Below are positions 10,009 through 17,393 of a stretch of 29,370 bases of DNA, in pieces. The position numbers were made by a program, and so were the translations under genes. The notes beneath the pieces were generated by a model. It had not been told where the DNA came from. It saw only the letters and a list, made by a program, of their open reading frames with translations, and did not search any database. The stretch is taken from assembly GCA_002455425.1 (NCBI GenBank), contig DKKT01000079.1, positions 1 through 29,370 on the forward strand, in the 5' to 3' direction. The DNA comes from Chthonomonas sp. UBA6659 (GTDB taxonomy: Bacteria; Armatimonadota; Fimbriimonadia; Fimbriimonadales; Fimbriimonadaceae). Numbering within the stretch: the stretch's first letter is position 1; every line of letters begins with the position of its first letter.

Positions 10009-12006
10009 TCAGAACGGCCAGACGAGCTTCACGGTGAACTTGCTCGAGAACTGGGCCGCGTTGGGATCGCCGAGCAGGACATACAGTTCCGCGCCCTTTG
10101 CTCCAGCCTTGCGATAGGAGAGGTACCAGTTGCTCTGTCCGTTCCGGACCACCAGTCGCCCGCCGATCGATGACGTCGGGGACAGCTCATAGGAGGTCGT
10201 CACGATGTGTTGCTGGTTCACGCCGCCGAGGTTCTGGATCGCACTGCCCACCGAGATGTCGAGATGCCTGAAGATGCGGTAGCTCGCCGTCGGGCCCAGG
10301 AACGTGTACTTCTCTCCCTCGATCGTGCCGAACGAGCCCCTGATGCCGAGCTGAGCGAACCGGTTCGTCACGCCCTTCCGGATCGCGAAGCCGTAGGTCC
10401 CGTCGTACTCGTCCCGGAACCGCCCGTGGTCCATCCCGACGGCGAACAGCCAGTCGCTCCGCGTGATGAACGACGCGTCGATAGAACCTGAGCGGCGGAA
10501 CGGCTTCCCGTCGGAGTCCCAGTCCCACCGCGCCGCCGTCTCGACCTGGAAGCCTCGTAGGGGGCTCGACCGGAACTCCGCACCCCACTCACTGTAGAAC
10601 AGGAATCCCCGGTAGCCGGTGAAGCCGATCAAGCCGTTGGCGGCATCGAAGTCGGGCGTCACGCCGGTCGCCTGAAGATACGTCATCAGGTTCCGGTCGG
10701 AGTACGAGGCGCTCAGCATCGAGGCTTCGCCCCGTTTGCCCCCTCCCCCCGATAGGCCGAAGCTGCCTTCGAGGTTGAGTTTGCCCGTGCGCGTCTCCGC
10801 GTCGAAGTAGCCGACGGTGTTCTCCTCGTCCCGAGACGTCTTGTTCGAGAAGAAGACGTTGAAGTCGGTGCGCGGATTGAGGTCGTGGCGGTACTTGGCC
10901 ACGAGATCGCTCCGCTCCTGGAACGTGATCGTATGGAGAAGGCCGACGGAGTCCTTCGGCGTCACCTTTCCATAGACCTTGGTGCCGAGGTCGAACGACG
11001 CGATGCGGCGCGGGTAGAAGAGGATCCCAAGCCCGAACTCGTCCCCGGCGCGGAAGAAGCGATCGCCTTCCAGGAAGAACGGCCGCCGCTCGGGAATAAA
11101 CCGCTCGCTTCGGGTGAATTGGATACCCTCGACGGCTCCCTCGATCGTCGCGAAATCCGGATTGAGCGCGCCGACCACGGTGAGTTCCGGCGTCACCGGG
11201 TAGCGAGCGTCGAGACCCGATCGGAAGTGGAACCGGCCGTTCTCGACGCTCGGAAGGACGTACGGCAGCAGTGAGACGTTCGGCCGCGGGGGCGCCGGCG
11301 GAACCACGGCCTGCCACTCTCCTTGGTTCTCGCTGTAGAACTGCGGCCCGACATTCGACCAGCAGCTCGTGATCTCGGTCCGCTTCTGGAAGCGGAAGAA
11401 GTTGATCCCCATCGTCACCGGATTTTTGCCGGTCGGGTAGTTGAGGATCGCCCATGGGATGCGGATTTCGGCCGTCCAGCCTGACTCGGTGCGCTTGGCC
11501 GCCCCGATCCAATCGCCTTGCCACTCGGTCTTGTTGGCGCGGCCGCCGGCAATGCGCGACGAAAGCGTGCCCATCGGGTTGATCGAGAAGAGCGAGGTGT
11601 CGCCGCCGCTCCGCGTGTTGAACGGATCGATCCGGAAGTCGACCCAGTCCTCGGTCTCGTCGCCGTTACTCGCGAAGCGGCTGTTCTTGACGGTTTCGCG
11701 CGCGACGATTTCGTCCGGGCGATCGTCGCGGCAGTCGAAGGCGACATAGATGTACTTGTCGTCCATCATGATCCAGGCCGTCGTCTGGTTCATGTTCTGA
11801 TTGCCGTTCCGGAAGTCCCAGAATCCGGTCGCCATCGGCGCTTGCTTCCAGGCCTCCTCGCCGATGTCGCCATCGATCGCTGGCGCGGACGTCGCCCGCG
11901 TTGCGGGAACAGGCCGTCGAGCCGCCGACTCAGGCGGTTGGGCCGCAGCAGCGAAAGCGATGCTCGACATCGCGCAGATGACGATCGGTTTGAAGCAAGT
12001 CCTCAC
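10009..12006 (-). CDS. DUF5916 outer-membrane protein with CBM9-like domain
   Basis: A 665-residue exported protein. After a signal peptide (IVICAMSSIAFAAAAQ) comes a carbohydrate-binding-9-like beta-sandwich at about residues 30-210 (APAIDGDIGEEAWKQA; IYVAFDCRDDRPDEI; WTAEIRIPWAIL). The remaining ~450 residues match the DUF5916 pattern (LNPDFATIEG; FIPERRPFFLEG) and look like alternating beta strands. The chain ends in phenylalanine (FTVKLVWPF), the usual terminal signal of outer-membrane barrels recognised by the BAM machinery. Likely role: a surface barrel with a glycan- or ligand-binding head; the substrate is unknown. The start is a GTG. A TAGAAT hexamer about 31 bases upstream (12035-12040) is a plausible -10, giving a short leader. 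The Asp-box gene follows 63 bases downstream on the same strand, so the two may be co-transcribed. Confidence 0.87.
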   Translation of the reverse strand: MRTCFKPIVICAMSSIAFAAAAQPPESAARRPVPATRATSAPAIDGDIGEEAWKQAPMATGFWDFRNGNQNMNQTTAWIMMDDKYIYVAFDCRDDRPDEIVARETVKNSRFASNGDETEDWVDFRIDPFNTRSGGDTSLFSINPMGTLSSRIAGGRANKTEWQGDWIGAAKRTESGWTAEIRIPWAILNYPTGKNPVTMGINFFRFQKRTEITSCWSNVGPQFYSENQGEWQAVVPPAPPRPNVSLLPYVLPSVENGRFHFRSGLDARYPVTPELTVVGALNPDFATIEGAVEGIQFTRSERFIPERRPFFLEGDRFFRAGDEFGLGILFYPRRIASFDLGTKVYGKVTPKDSVGLLHTITFQERSDLVAKYRHDLNPRTDFNVFFSNKTSRDEENTVGYFDAETRTGKLNLEGSFGLSGGGGKRGEASMLSASYSDRNLMTYLQATGVTPDFDAANGLIGFTGYRGFLFYSEWGAEFRSSPLRGFQVETAARWDWDSDGKPFRRSGSIDASFITRSDWLFAVGMDHGRFRDEYDGTYGFAIRKGVTNRFAQLGIRGSFGTIEGEKYTFLGPTASYRIFRHLDISVGSAIQNLGGVNQQHIVTTSYELSPTSSIGGRLVVRNGQSNWYLSYRKAGAKGAELYVLLGDPNAAQFSSKFTVKLVWPF

Positions 12007-12059
12007 AGAAAAGGGGACCCCTCACAGTCCCGGGCATTCTACGGGTCGTATCCACAAAA

Positions 12060-12094
12060 CAGTGCCAAGTCCCGTAGATCGGGACCTGACACTG
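12060..12094 (-). terminator. Intrinsic terminator of the cytochrome fusion gene
   Basis: Read on the minus strand, a 15-bp stem (CAGTGTCAGGTCCCG with CGGGACTTGGCACTG) closes on a 5-base loop and is followed by TTTTGT. In minus-strand RNA all 15 positions pair, two of them as G-U wobbles; in plus-strand RNA those two become A-C mismatches. The stem is therefore tuned to the direction of the cytochrome gene, whose stop is 18 bases upstream. The hairpin also resembles short REP elements, so a repeat origin is possible. Confidence 0.65.
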
Positions 12095-12111
12095 CATTGC
12101 CTCGCGCAAGC

Positions 12112-13008
12112 TCAGGGATTGGCGCCGTCGTTGACCCACTTCGCGAGCTGGTCGATCTCGCTCTTGGGCAAAGGTCCGCTCGGCGGCATCTGGCCGCGAC
12201 GGATGATGCGCACGAGGCGGCTGGCGTCGGCGTTTCCGACGGTGACCTGGCGCTTCACGGCATTGTAGTCAGCCAGGTCGACCCCTTTCTTCGCCCCAGG
12301 TCCACTGTGGCAGCTCACACAGTTGCGCTCGAGGATGCCGCGAATGTCCGCGTAGGCGAGCTTCGGCCCGCTCGAGGCGGCGGCGTCCTCGGCCTTCTTG
12401 GCACCGTCCGGCAGCTTGGCCGCGAGGACACCGTCCTCTGCCGGCTTGTCCGACGGCTTCAGCTCCTTGGCGAGGACCAGCCACTGGCTCTTGTCCGGAG
12501 CCTCGAACGTTTGTCCTCGGACGATGCCGGTGGCGTCGTCCACATACACGTTGAAGGCACGCCCATCTTTGCGAATGACCTCGACCTCGGTGACGGCGAT
12601 GTTGCGCACCTTCCGCGCTGCTCCCTTCTTCACGTTGGCAAGGGAGGCCGCGAACTCGGGATCGAAGAAAGCCGACCAAGCCCAAATCGCATCCTCACCG
12701 AGCGCCTTCCTCATCGTGTCCGGCGTCTGCGGCGTCTCCGTGTAGACGTTCTTGCCCTTATCGAGGGCGATCAGGGTTTTGCCGTTGCCGACGACGAGGC
12801 GGCTCGGTGACTCCCATCGGAACCGATCCGGTTTCGAAAGCGTGAGGACCTGCTCTTCGGGCGCGCCACCGATCTTGTTCACCGTGAACACGATCGCGAT
12901 CGACTGAGCCTTCTTCATCTCCGACGTATGCTTGTCGAGACTCGAGTCGGGGAGGATGAGGAACGCGGCGATCAGAGGGATCGTTGCCAGTGCAAACAAG
13001 ACCTTCAT
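12112..13008 (-). CDS. LolA-like domain fused to cytochrome c
   Basis: A 298-residue exported protein. A signal segment (MKVLFALATIPLIAAFLIL) leads into a ~170-residue domain resembling the LolA/DUF2092 half-barrel (DRFRWESPSRLVVGNGKTLIAL; KNVYTETP; EVEVIRKDGRAFNVYVDDATG). A linker rich in Ala, Lys and Asp follows, then a class I cytochrome c domain of the planctomycete type: haem motif C230-V-S-C233-H234, probable axial Met274 in RRGQMPPSG, and closing helix IDQLAKWVNDGA. One covalent c-type haem in the periplasm is expected. Haem and LolA-like parts in one chain suggest a lipid- or ligand-contacting electron carrier; the partner is unknown. TAGAGT lies 6 bases before the ATG (leaderless type). 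It has its own terminator, so it is not in an operon with the DUF5916 gene. Confidence 0.8.
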   Translation of the reverse strand: MKVLFALATIPLIAAFLILPDSSLDKHTSEMKKAQSIAIVFTVNKIGGAPEEQVLTLSKPDRFRWESPSRLVVGNGKTLIALDKGKNVYTETPQTPDTMRKALGEDAIWAWSAFFDPEFAASLANVKKGAARKVRNIAVTEVEVIRKDGRAFNVYVDDATGIVRGQTFEAPDKSQWLVLAKELKPSDKPAEDGVLAAKLPDGAKKAEDAAASSGPKLAYADIRGILERNCVSCHSGPGAKKGVDLADYNAVKRQVTVGNADASRLVRIIRRGQMPPSGPLPKSEIDQLAKWVNDGANP

Positions 13009-13014
13009 GACTGG

Positions 13015-13020
13015 ACTCTA
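13015..13020 (-). promoter_or_regulatory. -10 box of a leaderless gene (cytochrome fusion)
   Basis: TAGAGT is followed by 6 bases and then the ATG. No Shine-Dalgarno site lies between. The spacing puts the transcript start at the start codon. No convincing -35 hexamer was seen. Confidence 0.5.
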
Positions 13021-13070
13021 CCAACCTTGAGTCGATTCTGGTTTCCGTTGCGGCCAAAGCCGCATGGCCT

Positions 13071-13910
13071 TCAGTCGCCCCAGCTCCGCCCGGCCCGCGA
13101 CGCCTCGAACACGGCGTACGCGGTGCGCGAGGCCTCGACGAAGGTCGCACCGCTCCACTCCACGGTATAGGGATCGACGACGGTCACGCCGGAATGGAGT
13201 GCCAGAGGCTCCGCGAGCTGGGGTATCTGGAACGCGATTCGCATCCGGACGGGGCCGTCGAACACGATGGGCGAGATCTTCTGAGCGTGGCGGACTCCGT
13301 GCTCGACGCACGCTTCGATCGCGGGGCCGGTGGCCGAAGGATGCTGGAGTCGCGCCATGAACGTGCCCATCGACGACTTCACCGCACACGTCCGTACCCC
13401 AGGGATCGTCTCCTGAGCTTCGGCACAGCCTTGATCGTCGCTCGTGACGGCGACGAGCGGGACGCCGTACGCACCCGCAAGAGCCGCGCTGAACGCGATT
13501 TCGCCGGCTTCGACCCCGTCGATCCAGAATCGGTGCAACCCGCCGACCAGCGCGTGGGCCATCAGGCCGGTGTGACCGGCGCGGGCATGGTAGCCCACGA
13601 GCACGGCCGCGTCGAACCCAGCCTGGATGCCTTCCATCATGCCGTGGGGGGTCGCTCCGTAACCCGAAATCAGTTCGACTCCGGCCTCCAATTCGTTCAC
13701 GAGAAGGTTGCGACAACCCCCGTGGCTGTCCTTGACGACGATCTGGGTGGCACCGGCCCGACGCGCCCCTCGGATCGCGGCGTTTACGTCGTGGGTGTAC
13801 ATCGACCTTGCGAAGCTGAAGTCGTAGTGATCGGCGTGAGGCCCCTCGGCTTGAGCCCACGAAACGACCCCGGTCACCCCTTCGATGTCGCCGGAGATGA
13901 AGACGCGCAT
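13071..13910 (-). CDS. M55-family D-aminopeptidase (DppA-like)
   Basis: Zinc D-aminopeptidase of family M55, whose Bacillus member DppA removes N-terminal D-alanine from peptides such as those from cell-wall turnover. No signal peptide is seen, so it is cytoplasmic. The 279-residue product has the expected ligands: D8 and E10 in ISGDIEGVTG, H63 in KDSHGG, H108 in VGYHARAGHTG, and E137 in GEIAFSA. The spacing is close to DppA (8, 10, 60, 104, 133). The ATG at 13910 is preferred over the TTG one codon earlier because it restores the D8/E10 numbering and places a TAGCCT hexamer exactly 6 bases upstream. It is divergent from the dienelactone hydrolase gene, with 42 bases between starts. A wall-peptide recycling role is inferred from the family. 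Confidence 0.93.
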   Translation of the reverse strand: MRVFISGDIEGVTGVVSWAQAEGPHADHYDFSFARSMYTHDVNAAIRGARRAGATQIVVKDSHGGCRNLLVNELEAGVELISGYGATPHGMMEGIQAGFDAAVLVGYHARAGHTGLMAHALVGGLHRFWIDGVEAGEIAFSAALAGAYGVPLVAVTSDDQGCAEAQETIPGVRTCAVKSSMGTFMARLQHPSATGPAIEACVEHGVRHAQKISPIVFDGPVRMRIAFQIPQLAEPLALHSGVTVVDPYTVEWSGATFVEASRTAYAVFEASRAGRSWGD

Positions 13911-13916
13911 CAAACG

Positions 13917-13922
13917 AGGCTA
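13917..13922 (-). promoter_or_regulatory. -10 box of a leaderless gene (M55 peptidase)
   Basis: TAGCCT, then CGTTTG, then ATG on the minus strand: the same 6-base spacing as in the other leaderless candidates. There is no Shine-Dalgarno site. Confidence 0.45.
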
Positions 13923-13940
13923 CCCGGAGGCCGAATCCGC

Positions 13941-13946
13941 TATCCT
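13941..13946 (+). promoter_or_regulatory. -10 box of a leaderless gene (dienelactone hydrolase)
   Basis: TATCCT, then CTCTCC, then ATG on the plus strand. The two divergent -10 boxes in this 42-base gap are 18 bases apart, so polymerase could hardly occupy both at once. Confidence 0.5.
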
Positions 13947-13952
13947 CTCTCC

Positions 13953-14729
13953 ATGCCACGCCTCGCATTCATCCTCGTGGGAGCCGCGCTCGCCGTCGGC
14001 GCGTCGGCCAAAATCGTGACCAAGAACGTCGAGTACTCCGAAGGCGGAACCAGCCTTGAGGGGTTCCTTGCCTATGACGATTCCGCCCAAGGGAAACGGC
14101 CGGTCGTCATCGTCGTCCATGACTGGAATAGCATCGACGACTATGAGAGGTCCCGGTGCGAGATGCTCGCCAAGCTCGGCTACGTCGCGTTCGCCGCCGA
14201 CATCTATGGTAAGTCCGTCCGGCCCAAGAACGCGTCCGAATCCGCCCAGGCTGCCGGCAAGTTCTATGGCGACAACGCCCTGCTGCGCTCACGCCTCGAC
14301 GCCGCGATCGCGCAAGCCAAGAAGTTGCCTCACGCCGACAGCGCGAAGATGGCGATGATCGGGTACTGCTTCGGCGGCGCTTGCGCCCTCGAGGCAGCCC
14401 GAATGGGGGCCGCGCTTCTGGGTGCGGTCTCGTTCCATGGGTCGCTGCGAACGACAAACCCGGCCAAGCCCGGCACCGTGAAGGCCAAGGTCCTCGTCCT
14501 CCACGGCGATGCCGATCCGTTGGTGCCCAAGGAGCAGGTGGAGGCGTTCAAGAAGGAGATGGCGGACGCCAAGGTCGATCTCACCTTCATCGGCTATCCG
14601 GGCGCGGTCCACTCGTTCACCATCAAAGGCTCGGAAGCGGCCGGAAATCCAGCCGTCGCCTACAACGCAGAAGCCGACACTCAAAGCTGGGAAGCGATGA
14701 AGCGCTTCTTCGACGCGATCTTCAAGTAA
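13953..14729 (+). CDS. Secreted dienelactone hydrolase family protein
   Basis: An alpha/beta hydrolase of the dienelactone hydrolase group, which opens lactones or esters with a Cys-Asp-His triad. The 258-residue product starts at the ATG at 13953, giving a clean signal peptide (MPRLAFILVGAALAVGASA), so it acts in the periplasm or outside. The frame is open far upstream, but that part is antisense to the M55 gene and rejected. The triad is C139 in GYCFGGACALE, D188 in HGDADPLVP and H220 in GAVHSFT, in the normal order and spacing. TATCCT lies 6 bases before the ATG. A perfect hairpin follows 7 bases after the stop. The substrate is unknown; exported versions are common in Armatimonadota- and Planctomycete-like genomes. 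Confidence 0.93.
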   Translation: MPRLAFILVGAALAVGASAKIVTKNVEYSEGGTSLEGFLAYDDSAQGKRPVVIVVHDWNSIDDYERSRCEMLAKLGYVAFAADIYGKSVRPKNASESAQAAGKFYGDNALLRSRLDAAIAQAKKLPHADSAKMAMIGYCFGGACALEAARMGAALLGAVSFHGSLRTTNPAKPGTVKAKVLVLHGDADPLVPKEQVEAFKKEMADAKVDLTFIGYPGAVHSFTIKGSEAAGNPAVAYNAEADTQSWEAMKRFFDAIFK

Positions 14730-14736
14730 GTCGCCG

Positions 14737-14771
14737 GAGATTCCCCTCGCCGTTCATGCGAGGGGAATCTC
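14737..14771. terminator. Bidirectional hairpin between convergent genes
   Basis: GAGATTCCCCTCGC pairs perfectly with GCGAGGGGAATCTC (14 bp) across a 7-base loop. It fills almost the whole 46-base gap between the stops of the dienelactone hydrolase (plus) and M14 peptidase (minus) genes. No U-tract follows on either strand. A shared terminator is the simplest reading. Confidence 0.65.
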
Positions 14772-14775
14772 GAAT

Positions 14776-15987
14776 CTACGGAATCCGGCGCATGCCGGCA
14801 AGACGGAGGAATCGCTCGAAACCGGCCCAGGCCTCGATTTGGGTCGGGTAGATCTGGGCTTCCGGGAGCAGGAATCCGTTGACCCCCGTGTCCCGCAGCT
14901 CGATCGTGTACGAGCGCGCTCGGTACGTTTGGTAGAAGTAGTCCACGGTGTTGCCACTCGCTTGGTACAGCGTCGTCGTGATCGGCCCGGCCGTGTAGAA
15001 GGACCCCGACGGCGCCTGGATCAGCGACTGCATCATCAGCCCGACCCGTCGGTGATCGGCGTCATCGGCGCAGAGTGCGGACGTGTAGCCCCAGGGCCAG
15101 AGGATGTACTGGCCGTAGCTATGGAAGTCGATGAACGCGGAAACGTTGAGCAAAGTCGATGCGTGGTTGATCAGCGCCTGAGTTTCGGGCTCGCTCGCCG
15201 CGGAGGGACCGCGATAGGTATCGGAGCCAGTCGAGCCGCTGCTCCCGCCCCCGCCCCAGGCAACAGGCCAGTTCCGGTTGAGATCGACCCCGTAGCTGCC
15301 GCCACCGTTGTTCCGGCGGTTCTTGCGCCACATCCGGTTCGTCGACCACGTGTATCTGTAGCCATCCGGATTGAGACTTGGGATCACGTGGAGTGCGGTG
15401 CGCTTCATCAGCAGTGCCCAACTACTGTCGGTGTTGATCTTCTCGATGAGGTTGCGAAACAGGTACATACACACGGCCGGACTGATCCACTCGCGGGCAT
15501 GGATTCCGCCGATGATGATCACGCTGTGGCGAGGTTCACCGGTGCCCGCGTAGATACGATAGCTCCAGATGTCGTTGGCCAGGGCCGGCTGGCCCTGCCC
15601 GATCCGGACCCGCGTGACCAGGCTCGGATACGCCGCGCGCCATGTCTCGTACTTGCCGATCATGCTTGCGTACTGGAGGTATGTGGTCTGGTAGTCGTCG
15701 AGCGCGGACGTCACACGATCCTTCCACGCATCGGGACGGGGCAGCTCGCCCACGTAGGCGTTCTTGAGACCGAGCTTCCAGAACTCGACGAGGTGGTCGG
15801 GGCCGACGATCACGTCGACGTCGCCGAGCGAGATCTGCTCGGAGAACAGCGGAATCGAGGAGTCGGCGAGTCGCTGGGCATCCTTGTCGGTTTCGACCTT
15901 GACCCGATAGCGACCCCAACCGGACGGTTGCGCCCACGACAGGGCGGTCACCAGAAGCGACAACAGAACAAACGAGAATCGACGCAT
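14776..15987 (-). CDS. Secreted zinc carboxypeptidase, family M14
   Basis: Removes C-terminal residues from peptides outside the cytoplasm. The 403-residue form starting at 15987 has a proper signal peptide (MRRFSFVLLSLLVTALSWA). A start 13 codons earlier (16026) is open but puts charged residues before it, and AGGTGA, a good Shine-Dalgarno site, lies about 10 bases before 15987. After the signal comes a ~85-residue activation-peptide-like segment (RYRVKVETDKDAQRL; VIVGPDHLVEFWK), as in carboxypeptidase A/B precursors. The catalytic domain then shows zinc ligands H163 and E166 (GIHAREW) and H289 (FIDFHSYGQ), NPDGYRYTW and DLNRNWP substrate-site motifs, and catalytic E363 (YTIELRDTG). TACAAT at 16029-16034 is a plausible -10. 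Presence of a pro-segment suggests proteolytic activation. Confidence 0.95.
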   Translation of the reverse strand: MRRFSFVLLSLLVTALSWAQPSGWGRYRVKVETDKDAQRLADSSIPLFSEQISLGDVDVIVGPDHLVEFWKLGLKNAYVGELPRPDAWKDRVTSALDDYQTTYLQYASMIGKYETWRAAYPSLVTRVRIGQGQPALANDIWSYRIYAGTGEPRHSVIIIGGIHAREWISPAVCMYLFRNLIEKINTDSSWALLMKRTALHVIPSLNPDGYRYTWSTNRMWRKNRRNNGGGSYGVDLNRNWPVAWGGGGSSGSTGSDTYRGPSAASEPETQALINHASTLLNVSAFIDFHSYGQYILWPWGYTSALCADDADHRRVGLMMQSLIQAPSGSFYTAGPITTTLYQASGNTVDYFYQTYRARSYTIELRDTGVNGFLLPEAQIYPTQIEAWAGFERFLRLAGMRRIP

Positions 15988-16028
15988 AAAAAACACACTC
16001 ACCTGGGTCGGTGGGCCGACCCGCATGT

Positions 16029-16034
16029 ATTGTA
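16029..16034 (-). promoter_or_regulatory. Possible -10 box for the M14 gene
   Basis: TACAAT on the minus strand, 41 bases before the chosen start. With the AGGTGA Shine-Dalgarno site between it and the ATG, this would be a conventional leadered transcript. Confidence 0.35.
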
Positions 16035-16082
16035 CGACTGATTCCCCCCTGCGGAGCGTTCACCCGATTTTTCTTGAGCGTG

Positions 16083-16088
16083 TACACT
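16083..16088 (+). promoter_or_regulatory. -10 box of a leaderless gene (DUF1385)
   Basis: TACACT, then GCCTGG, then GTG at 16095. TTCACC at 16059-16064, 18 bases upstream, is an acceptable -35. This promoter also picks the GTG start among several in-frame options. Confidence 0.5.
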
Positions 16089-16094
16089 GCCTGG

Positions 16095-17135
16095 GTGCCC
16101 CAAGCCGAATACCTCCAGTACGGCGGGCAGGCGATCATCGAAGGTGTGATGATGCGCTCGCCGCGCTACTTCGCAATCGCGTGCCGCGCCCCCAACGGCG
16201 CGATCGTTCTCCAAACCGAAGCGCTCGAAAAGACCTGGATCGGCCGCCAGAAGTGGCTCAAGCTTCCGTTTCTGAGGGGGACGTTCGCGTTGCTCGACGC
16301 GATGGCCCTCGGGATCCGGGCGATGCGGTTCTCTTCGCATGTCCAACTCGACGAGGTCCACCAGAAGCCTCTGGAGGCGGGCCAAGTCGCCCCAAAGACC
16401 CCGAGCAAGAGCGTTCAGAACCTCGCGATTGCGGGGGCGATGGTGGCCGGTCTTGCGATCGGGATCCTCGTCTTCAACGTCCTCCCTAACGCCCTCAGCC
16501 AGTGGCTGGGGGGCCGAGTCAGCGATCTCGCTAAGAACTACCTGTCCGAGATCATCAAGATGATCGCCTTCTTCGGCTACATCTGGGGCATCAGCCGGAT
16601 GCCTGAAATCCGGGAGGTGTTCCGCTACCACGGAGCCGAGCACAAGGCGATCAACACCCTCGAAGCCGGGCAGGCGCTCGAATCCGAGAACTGCCAAATC
16701 CAAACCCGGCTGCACCCCCGGTGCGGCACCAGTTTCGCCGTCATCGTTCTTCTCGTCGGATTCCTCCTCTTTCCGCTCGTGCCGCGCAATCCGTTCGGCC
16801 TCGACAATCAGGTGCTCGTCGTGCTGACACGCGTGGCGATGGAACTGCTCATCCTCCCGATCGTCGCAGGCATCAGCTACGAGGCGCTTCGCTTCGCTGG
16901 GAAGTTCCGCAATCAACGATGGGTGATGGCCGCGTTCCGGCCCGGCTTATGGATGCAGTTGATCACGACTCAAGAGCCCAACGACGCCCAGGTCGATGTC
17001 GCGCTCGCCGCACTCAAGGCCGTTGTGAAGGCCGAGCAAACCGGGGAACTCGCAACCGATCTGACCCAGATCGAGATCGTCGAGCTCGATCGAGAAGTTC
17101 TCGAAGGGGTCGGTGCTCCGACCGCGACGGCTTAA
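16095..17135 (+). CDS. DUF1385 membrane protein (YqhQ-like)
   Basis: Integral membrane protein of unknown biochemical role, widely conserved in Gram-positive bacteria, Chloroflexi and Armatimonadota. From the GTG at 16095 the product has 346 residues and begins right at the family's conserved opening (YLQYGGQAIIEGVMMRSPR). Further in-frame GTGs lie at 16011 and 16080, but the TACACT box 6 bases upstream favours 16095. About four membrane segments are visible (LAIAGAMVAGLAIGILVF; MIAFFGYIWGI; FAVIVLLVGFLLFPLV; MELLILPIVAGISYEAL). Between the second and third lies the near-invariant YHGAEHKAIN (178-187) and HPRCGTSF (207-214), whose His, Glu and Cys residues could bind a metal. The C-terminus is charged and probably cytoplasmic. 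Divergent from the M14 gene with 107 bases between starts. Confidence 0.9.
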   Translation: MPQAEYLQYGGQAIIEGVMMRSPRYFAIACRAPNGAIVLQTEALEKTWIGRQKWLKLPFLRGTFALLDAMALGIRAMRFSSHVQLDEVHQKPLEAGQVAPKTPSKSVQNLAIAGAMVAGLAIGILVFNVLPNALSQWLGGRVSDLAKNYLSEIIKMIAFFGYIWGISRMPEIREVFRYHGAEHKAINTLEAGQALESENCQIQTRLHPRCGTSFAVIVLLVGFLLFPLVPRNPFGLDNQVLVVLTRVAMELLILPIVAGISYEALRFAGKFRNQRWVMAAFRPGLWMQLITTQEPNDAQVDVALAALKAVVKAEQTGELATDLTQIEIVELDREVLEGVGAPTATA

Positions 17136-17151
17136 GTTCACGGCGACCCGA

Positions 17152-17168
17152 CACCCCCGACCGGGGTG
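17152..17168. repeat. Small hairpin flanking repeat copy 2
   Basis: CACCCC pairs with GGGGTG across a 5-base loop, 16 bases past the DUF1385 stop codon and 10 bases before the 34-base repeat. The two hairpins in tandem may be parts of one longer element. It is not present beside copy 1, as far as the window shows. Confidence 0.4.
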
Positions 17169-17177
17169 AGGGGCATC

Positions 17178-17211
17178 CACCTCTCCGCCCCTGGGGGAGA
17201 GGTCGGTGAGC
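17178..17211 (+). repeat. Dispersed 34-base repeat, copy 2
   Basis: Reverse-complement match (32/34) to bases 5-38, with core ACCTCTCC ... GGAGAGGT able to form an 8-bp stem. It lies in the 258-base gap between the convergent DUF1385 (stop 17135) and gcvPB (stop 17394) genes. The rest of the gap (17212-17393) shows no gene. Confidence 0.7.
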
Positions 17212-17393
17212 AAAGCGGTTCCGGCCTGGAGGGTTGTCGCGGAAGTTCAGGGCCCCCTCCGTCCCGCGCGAGCGGTCCACCTCCCCCGATCCGGCGCACG
17301 ATCATCACCGAATCTGGGGGAGGATCTTCAGAACGTGCGGCGCACGACCCAACGCCGAATTCATGGGCGAAGATTCCTGAAGGTGCTGTACCC

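Noticed and set aside
13194..13952. 253-codon N-terminal extension of the dienelactone hydrolase frame
   Set aside because: It is antisense to the well-supported M55 gene. Starting at 13953 gives a clean signal peptide and a correctly placed -10 box.
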